Assembly (NCBI GenBank): GCA_002633025.1
Contig: NMRB01000425.1
Span: 139,597-203,596 of the forward strand
Direction of reading: 5' to 3'
From: Notospermus geniculatus
Lineage: Eukaryota > Nemertea > Pilidiophora > Heteronemertea > Lineidae
DNA: 64,000 bases
The notes beneath the pieces were generated by a model. It was given only the letters and a program-made list of their open reading frames with translations, did not search any database and had not been told where the DNA came from. A program made the translations under genes and the position numbers. Below are positions 59,272 through 64,000 of the stretch, piece after piece. The stretch's first letter is position 1. Every line of letters begins with the position of its first letter.

Positions 59272-59367
59272 CTATGTAGCCTTGGCCGTCTTGACTTTTC
59301 CCTTTGCTGATTTCTTTTCCTTCTTTTTAAGTCCATCTATATTGCCTTTTAGTAAATTTGCATATGC
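59272..59367 (-). CDS. SRP14 exon 5 and stop
   Basis: Follows CTATTTCAG and encodes AYANLLKGNIDGLKKKEKK and a lysine-rich tail ending KTAKAT before TAG. It matches AYSNLLRANMDGLKKRDKK of animal SRP14. Confidence 0.94.
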   Translation of the reverse strand, partial: AYANLLKGNIDGLKKKEKKSAKGKVKTAKAT

Positions 59368-62300
59368 CTGAAATAGATGGGAACTTGCATGAGATCAGAA
59401 AAACTTAATATCACAGAACCAAATAGCAAAGAATCATGAGGGGAATGAACCTAAACAACCAAACTGAATATATATTAAGTTTATTTGTAATAAAGATTAT
59501 AATACAAATGTTTTTGCATTACAGTCCCTGATACCAAATTCTGGATCAGTTTATGAGATACCAATTTATCATGTGACAAGTCCAAAGGGAAGAAAAGCAC
59601 AAAAATTGACACACAATATATGATAAATAAAAAGGCAATTTCCAGAGTGTTTGCGACTTTTCGACCCCAACCGGGGTCTTCTTCAGGCTGGAACTTTACA
59701 ATCCGAAACTCTAGAACAGACCTGTTCTGGTCTGTTCTAGAGTTTCGGATTGTAAAGTTCCAGCCTGAAGAAGACCCCGGTTGGGGTCGAAAAGTCGCAA
59801 ACACTCTGGAAATTGCCTTTTTATTTATCATATCATGTGACAAGTATGATAGAACTAATGATGCGGAACAGTGAGAGAGGACGCAGAGACAGCGATTGCA
59901 TACTGACCATTTGAAATCTATTCACATCCTTTTGGCCAACCTAAGAGAAGAAAATAAGTAACCATAAACATAGGTGAGTATCATGAGATTATGCAGGGTT
60001 GGTCTTTTGGATTCTTTCAACAAATAAGTAAGAGAAAGAATGCCATGCGTCCATATAGTCCAAATTTACAGGCACATCTATTGGGCTTCATGTCATTGCT
60101 TTTGAATGATAATAAGCAAGATGCTTGGGCAATCTACTGTGCTATGCAATACATGTTGTCGGTAACAAATCTTCTGAACTTTTTTCGGAACAAATTTTTT
60201 ACAGAGGTCAGCTACTGGGCATGCCTCAAGATGGATACTTTGCCAGTATAAAGTGACGCATATGTATATTCTTTGAAAGAAAACTACGTACAGCCTTATT
60301 ACCAGGATTAAGGATTTCTTGGCTTTGCTAATGTACGTACCACAGTTGATAATTTCTTGTTGCCTAAAGATGCTCTTATTAAACATTTGTACTCTGTAGG
60401 TTCATTGTGATGGTGTGCTTTGGATGGCCTAGGCTTTGGTTTGGTACGCCCATCATCTGGAATTGATCATAATAAAGGTTTTAGCCAAAATGCATGGATG
60501 AATGAGAGAGCAGCGCATCTGCGGGACAAAGAATTCATCAGTTCAATAGGCCTACATATTCCTGAAAATGAAGTGATTCACCAAGGCCAACAATATTGTA
60601 GGCCCTACATGGCAAACTGAATAGGGCTTATATATTGCATCACTCCTTTTGAAAAGAAGCTGGATTGAGGGAGGAAGACAGTTTCTTATTACATTCTTTC
60701 GTCAGTTTTTTCAATTACGCGTGTTCGATTACTTCCATCGGCCAGGCACTAGCGTTTTCTCAGACATGCGCATTGGAGGCCAATAAAAGAACGCTGTCGT
60801 GTTAGACAGGGGTAAAGTGTCACGGCGGTGTGCTCTGATTGGCTGATTGTCCACCATGACGCTTTACTCGTGTCTAACACGACAGCGTTTCATTTCTTTT
60901 GCCCGCCGATGTATGGATCGATGTATGCCAGGGCGGTGTGCATCTACATTCGGAAGTGACATCATGCTCTGCATGCTTGGGATACTTCCCGGAGCAGGCG
61001 CGAGTAAGTTTTCGAACACGCTAGGCCCTAGGCCTATTTGTGTTTTAGGCCCAGGCCTATAATAAATTCATATTCTCTTGGTGTGGAAGAATCAAATAAC
61101 AAACAAAGAGTCATTACCCTCAAACTTGTTGGACAAGAAATCTGTGTCATTAGGCTATGATATCTTGTCCAACAAGTTTGAGGGTAATGACTCTTTGTTT
61201 GTTCGCAGCGTTTATTTTGCCGGCATGCCGGCAGACAATATTTTTAGTTATAACGCCATCTTCCGTTTGCATACGCGCAGTAACCAATTTTACGGACTTA
61301 GGTTATTTTTCATTTGGTCCAGGTTTGCGCCTGCCATGTCCACGTTGCGTGACGGTAAAAAATTATAAAACAGACTGATTTAGACTGAAAAAGGGACAAA
61401 AAATCTTGGAAGATGAAGGAAAAAAGGACATATTGGCAAAGAGTGCATAGTGACCGCTACGCAGATTCGAACCTGTGTATACCTACATGCTAGCTAACTA
61501 AAAACCTGTTTATAGTATACACCATTCACTGAGCCCTAACCCTAACCCTAAGGGACCTATCCCAAAGGAACCTTACCCTAAGGAACCTAACCCTGAGGGA
61601 CCTATCCTCCCTAAGGGACCTAACCCTAAAGGACCTATCCCTAAGAGACCTATACCTAAGAGACCTATCCCTAAAGAGACTTAACCTAAAAGGGATCTAA
61701 TAGGCCTAGGCCTAAGGGACCTTCTCAAAATAAATTTGAAGCCTAAAAGATGAAATTTTTTCATCTAGGGGGGAGGGGGTTTTCATTTTATGGCCAAAAT
61801 TTCGTTTCTCGATACCTTTCTGGCTTCACCATTCCAAGGTACCATACATTGAATTTTGCTTCATTTTTTCTCTTTACATCCACAGAAACACACAAAGTGA
61901 TGCTTTTTACCTTGTAGGAAGGGAAATTTCTAGCAACATAGAGGCATATTTTGGCCTGCCCAGTGTTGAAGCCAGACTTCTTCACTTTTTCATCTTTTGA
62001 GGGGGGGTAGGGGGTTCACAGAGAGATGAAAAAATTTCATCTTTTAGGCTTCAAATTTATTTTGAGAAGGTCCCTAACCCTATCGTACATATGACTAACA
62101 GACTAAAACATGTGCAAACGTAAGACGACATGGCTGATTATAACTAAATATACACTGATTTCACAACTCAAAGCGATTACAGCGCCCCTACTTTCGCCAG
62201 CCATTTCCGGTGTAATTCCTAGGCGCGAGGTTAGTTTTAACCTCACCACCAGGAGTGAGATCTAGGAAATATTTACCTCACTCCTGGTGGTGAGCTTGAA

Positions 62301-63137
62301 AATCAACCTCGCTCCTATGAATTACACCTGGAGGCGAGGTAAACCGGAAATGGCAGTTACATACTCGATACTGCTACTAACTAGGGGTGCTGCCTGTGAT
62401 CGCTGCGAGTTGTGAAATTGGTGTATTATTGTCTGCCGCGTGCCGGCAAAATAAACACTTCGCTGTTTGTTATTTGATTCTTCCACGCCAACAGAATGGC
62501 CGTGTTCGGAAAGCTTCCCCGAGGAAATTTCTTCCCCGACCTTCGGGGAATGTGAGCATGCCCAGTAAAGGCGAATTTCCGAACGATATTTGCGCTTCCT
62601 CGGGGAAAGGTACTACTGTGGGTTGCAGGCATGAAATGTTCCACGTTTAGCCAATCAGCATTTCGGATTGGAAAGAAAACGAAATGCATGCCGGGAGTTT
62701 CCCCAAGTGAGCGACTCAGCGAGTCGCTCACTTCGGCCAGGCTCGAGGAAGCCTTGGCAGCCTGCCAAATACCTTACCGAACGCTCTCCCGCTTCCCCGA
62801 GCTTCCCGGAGGAAGCTTTCCGAACACGGCGCTAAATATGAATTTAGGCCTAGGGCTAGGCCTATGCCAGAAAACCCACGACCCTCAGAATTTGATACCA
62901 ACATCTCTTCATGGTCATAGAAACAGAACCATTTCCAGCTGGTAGACTTTTCTGTTTCTGGAAGAGCCTCGTCAGCTCACTCAAAAACTGAAATAAAGAG
63001 GGAGAACAGATAAGTAACCAGTTGCTGTACTTCTTAAATGGGTTAAAAATTACCAACTGAATAAATCTGAAGGCTAGAAAATGAACCACTGGCACAGAAT
63101 ATGGGATATTTACCGCATCATTTTCAAGCAAAACCAT
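59272..63137 (-). CDS. SRP14: Signal recognition particle 14 kDa subunit, five exons, complete
   Basis: SRP14 pairs with SRP9 on the Alu domain of SRP RNA in the cytosol and slows elongation while the ribosome is delivered to the ER. Exons in transcript order: 63137-63114, 62987-62903, 60456-60341, 59940-59908 and 59367-59272. The 354-nt model gives 117 aa with consistent phases. Landmarks are MVLLENDA, FLSELTRLFQ, GSVSMTMKRYDGRTKP, YKCLIRA, KKLSTV, KDVNRFQMAYANLLKGN and IDGLKKKEKK, which align in order with animal SRP14. The basic C-terminal tail ends KTAKAT and lacks the alanine-rich extension of primates. The gene converges on Jagged and diverges from SAE1. Its introns are full of fold-back repeats. 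Identity is firm. Confidence 0.95.
59618..59833. repeat. Perfect palindrome, 105-bp arms, 6-bp centre, in SRP14 intron 4
   Basis: Bases 59618-59722 are the exact reverse complement of 59729-59833 around TGTTCT. Each arm contains CTGAAGA, an AGACCCC-GGTT-GGGGTC hairpin and GAAA, the order of a hammerhead ribozyme core. Similar CTGAAGA...GAAA phrases belong to Penelope-like retroelement ends. This may be two inverted copies of such an end. Confidence 0.9.
59908..59940 (-). CDS. SRP14 exon 4 (33 bp)
   Basis: An 11-codon micro-exon encoding VGQKDVNRFQM, between TCTCTTAG and GTCAGT, phase 0-0. It matches V-SKEVNKFQM of the family. Confidence 0.9.
60341..60456 (-). CDS. SRP14 exon 3
   Basis: Begins after ATTCCAG with AT, completing TAT (Tyr), then DGRTKPKPRPSKAHHHNEPT and EYKCLIRASLGNKKLSTV. 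It ends in phase 0 at GTACGT. The loop after DGRTKP is histidine-rich here, where vertebrates have a glycine-containing loop. Confidence 0.93.
60785..60895. mobile_element. Fold-back element, ~36-bp arms, in SRP14 intron 2
   Basis: AACGCTGTCGTGTTAGACA then GTAAAG and GTCA in the left arm are inverted as TGTCTAACACGACAGCGTT at the right, with a few mismatches. The centre includes CTGATTGGCTGATTG. Confidence 0.75.
61098..61203. repeat. Perfect 40-bp-arm hairpin
   Basis: AACAAACAAAGAGTCATTAC and the next 20 bases (to 61137) are exactly inverted at 61164-61203 with a 26-nt loop. Confidence 0.9.
61531..61712 (+). repeat. Degenerate telomere-like array
   Basis: Starts with CCCTAACCCTAACCCTAA, then about ten units of CCTAAGGGACCTATCCCTAA type with drift. 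The array resumes for a few bases (CCCTAACCCTA) at 62072-62082, beyond the inserted element. CCCTAA is the complement of the animal telomere repeat. Confidence 0.75.
61715..62075. mobile_element. 361-bp element with 52-bp terminal inverted repeats
   Basis: AGGGACCTTCTCAAAATAAA through TTTTTTCATCT (61715-61766) is exactly inverted at 62024-62075. G-rich runs follow the left arm and precede the right arm. It sits inside the telomere-like array. Confidence 0.85.
62200..62353. mobile_element. 154-bp fold-back element
   Basis: GCCATTTCCGGTGTAATTCCTA at the left is inverted at the right (TTACACC then CCGGAAATGGC after a small insertion). The inner arms CACCACCAGGAGTGAG/CTCACTCCTGGTGGTG are exact. 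Confidence 0.75.
62499..62830. mobile_element. 332-bp MITE with 20-bp terminal inverted repeats
   Basis: GCCGTGTTCGGAAAGCTTCC at 62499 is exactly inverted at the right end (62811-62830). An internal palindrome GTGAGCGACTC-AGC-GAGTCGCTCAC lies near 62707. It ends 73 bp from SRP14 exon 2. Confidence 0.8.
62903..62987 (-). CDS. SRP14 exon 2
   Basis: Starts after TTTATTTCAG and encodes FLSELTRLFQKQKSLPAGNG followed by SVSMTMKR, then T of a split Tyr codon. The phase-1 end uses a weak donor, GTTGGT. A nearby GTATCA would also be possible, but it adds a residue and breaks the KKYDGR alignment. Confidence 0.9.
63114..63137 (-). CDS. SRP14 exon 1 (start codon)
   Basis: Encodes MVLLENDA and ends in phase 0 at GTAAAT. 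It is nearly identical to the MVLLE start of animal SRP14. Only eight codons, so it was recognised from exon 2 rather than as an independent ORF. Confidence 0.92.
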
Positions 63138-63397
63138 TTTGGCACAAACCGGAAGTCAATGGAAGTCGAGCGTGGATTCATAGAAGGAAGTCTCGCGCAT
63201 AACAACCAACTAGTACCTACGTACTACCTTAACAGAGAAATTTAAATCATGCGCAAGAATACCCACAATTATAGGCGGCACTGTTGCATGTGTCATGTGT
63301 GTGTTGTGCATCCGGTTTTTGCTTTGTCTCAATTGGGTGCAATAAAAGGCGGTTTTTCGCAAATTGATCTTTAATTAAGACACAGATATCATCTGAA
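63138..63397. promoter_or_regulatory. Shared divergent promoter of SRP14 and SAE1
   Basis: Only 260 bp separate the two start codons, which point away from each other, so both 5' UTRs and both core promoters must lie here. A perfect ETS/GABP-type site CCGGAAGT is at 63149-63156, a site common in housekeeping bidirectional promoters. A second GGAAGTC follows and a CATCCGG lies near 63309. No conserved TATA arrangement was seen. Confidence 0.65.
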
Positions 63398-63492
63398 ATG
63401 ATAGAGGAGCGTGAAACTGATAATATCACAGAAGATGAAGCCGCGCTGTATGACCGGCAGATTCGGTTATGGGGTTTGGATGCCCAGAAAAG
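63398..63492 (+). CDS. SAE1: SUMO-activating enzyme subunit 1, first coding exon (partial gene)
   Basis: The ATG at 63398 opens MIEERETDNITEDEAALYDR, then QIRLWGLDAQKR. The EEEAAQYDRQIRLWGLEAQKR segment is the N-terminal signature of SAE1, the Aos1-type subunit that partners UBA2 to adenylate SUMO in the nucleus. The exon ends after AG of an Arg codon at GTGGTG, the position where the family continues with L-ASRVLL. Exon 2 was not found in the last 500 bp, so the rest lies beyond the window. APP-BP1 and UBA1 have related starts, but the LWGL-AQKR string fits SAE1 best. Confidence 0.88.
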
Positions 63493-64000
63493 GTGGTGTA
63501 GCCTAGGCCTATCATTGCACTGCTGTCATGGCTACTGTATACATCAAAAATTATAGCCTACATCATGTACATAGGCCTAGTACATATATGATGTACATAA
63601 CATAAGTAGGCCTAGCCATGTTTGTAGTGTGTGTGAGTAGGCCTAATACATAACATGGTAGGCCTAGGCGTAATTGCTAATACATTAGCTACTAGGGTAG
63701 TTTCGGGTAGGCCTAATATCACGGGTATAGTGACGACCTTCCCAGAAATCCAGCTCTGCAGGCATTCTGCGCCATGACACACATTCCCTCTTCCGGTCGG
63801 CGGATGAACATCGATGAGAACTACTTTTTACAACAACTTCGGCTAAAATCGCGCTTACAATAAATAAATTATCGATGATTTACAACCGTTTTGAAGAGTA
63901 GTGTAGTATCACGGAATTTCGGCTATCTTCGTGGGTTTGGAGTTTAACATCGCGGGAACTGGCATTCGTCGTTGATGCGGTAAGTATCGCGGATGAAGTC
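63493..64000 (+). other. Start of SAE1 intron 1
   Basis: Rich in TAGGCCTA words (63500-63720). From about 63800 the sequence has CGCGG/ATCGCGG phrases resembling those at the left edge of the window. No second SAE1 exon was found. Confidence 0.5.

Larger units (their letters stand above)
61079..62490. mobile_element. Composite inverted-repeat block with nested elements, SRP14 intron 2
   Basis: GTGGAAGAATCAAATAACAA (left, 61083) and the GTTTATTTTGCCGGCA-GCAGACAAT segment (61210-61240) are both inverted at 62425-62490. There they are adjacent. On the left they are split by the 61098-61203 hairpin. Inside lie the telomere-like array, a 361-bp inverted-repeat element and a 154-bp fold-back. Confidence 0.65.

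Overview
This is eukaryotic genomic DNA, AT-rich with sparse coding. It most likely comes from a marine invertebrate, possibly a non-vertebrate deuterostome. The evidence for that is split, well-conserved animal genes, very long introns, many short inverted-repeat transposons (MITEs) and tRNA-derived SINEs, and frequent palindromic words such as TAGGCCTA and ACATGTA. The species cannot be fixed from the sequence. It is a draft assembly with N gaps at 4966-4975, 6064, 21759, 44556 and 58438, and three near-identical direct duplications that may be real or may be unmerged haplotypes.

Three genes are supported, all reconstructed exon by exon. (1) A Notch ligand of the Jagged/Serrate class runs on the + strand from 11205 to 52738. 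Nineteen coding exons were found, with consistent splice phases. They give a signal peptide, MNNL/C2 domain, DSL domain, 15 of the expected 16 EGF repeats, the cysteine-rich (VWC-like) region, a transmembrane helix and a short cytoplasmic tail. EGF1 is missing, and a one-base assembly gap sits where it belongs. Intron 1 is about 30.2 kb and takes up almost half of the window. (2) SRP14, the 14-kDa Alu-domain subunit of the signal recognition particle, lies on the - strand in five exons between 63137 and 59272 (117 aa). (3) The first coding exon of SAE1, the SUMO-activating enzyme subunit 1, lies on the + strand at 63398-63492; the rest is beyond the window. SRP14 and SAE1 are head to head with 260 bp between start codons and probably share a promoter. 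Jagged and SRP14 converge.

Layout: 1-10.8 kb is gene-poor sequence upstream of Jagged, with a 59-bp minisatellite, a 586-bp tandem duplication, a pentanucleotide microsatellite and a ~2-kb direct duplication carrying a SINE and a MITE present in only one copy. 11.2-11.5 kb is Jagged exon 1. 11.5-41.7 kb is intron 1, with a 1.35-kb duplication, 69-bp, 46-bp and ~50-bp minisatellites, SINEs and MITEs. 41.7-52.7 kb holds the remaining Jagged exons. 52.7-56.2 kb is its probable 3' UTR, containing a MITE. 56.2-59.3 kb is intergenic. 59.3-63.1 kb is SRP14, whose introns hold a dense set of fold-back elements. These include a perfect 105-bp-arm palindrome with a hammerhead-ribozyme-like core and a degenerate telomere-like array interrupted by a 361-bp inverted-repeat element. 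63.1-64 kb holds the shared promoter and the SAE1 start.

The genes do not form a pathway. Jagged is a cell-surface signalling ligand, SRP14 acts in cytosolic co-translational targeting, and SAE1 starts the SUMO cascade in the nucleus. No wholly new system was identified. The most unusual features are the fold-back cluster inside SRP14 and the hammerhead-like palindrome.
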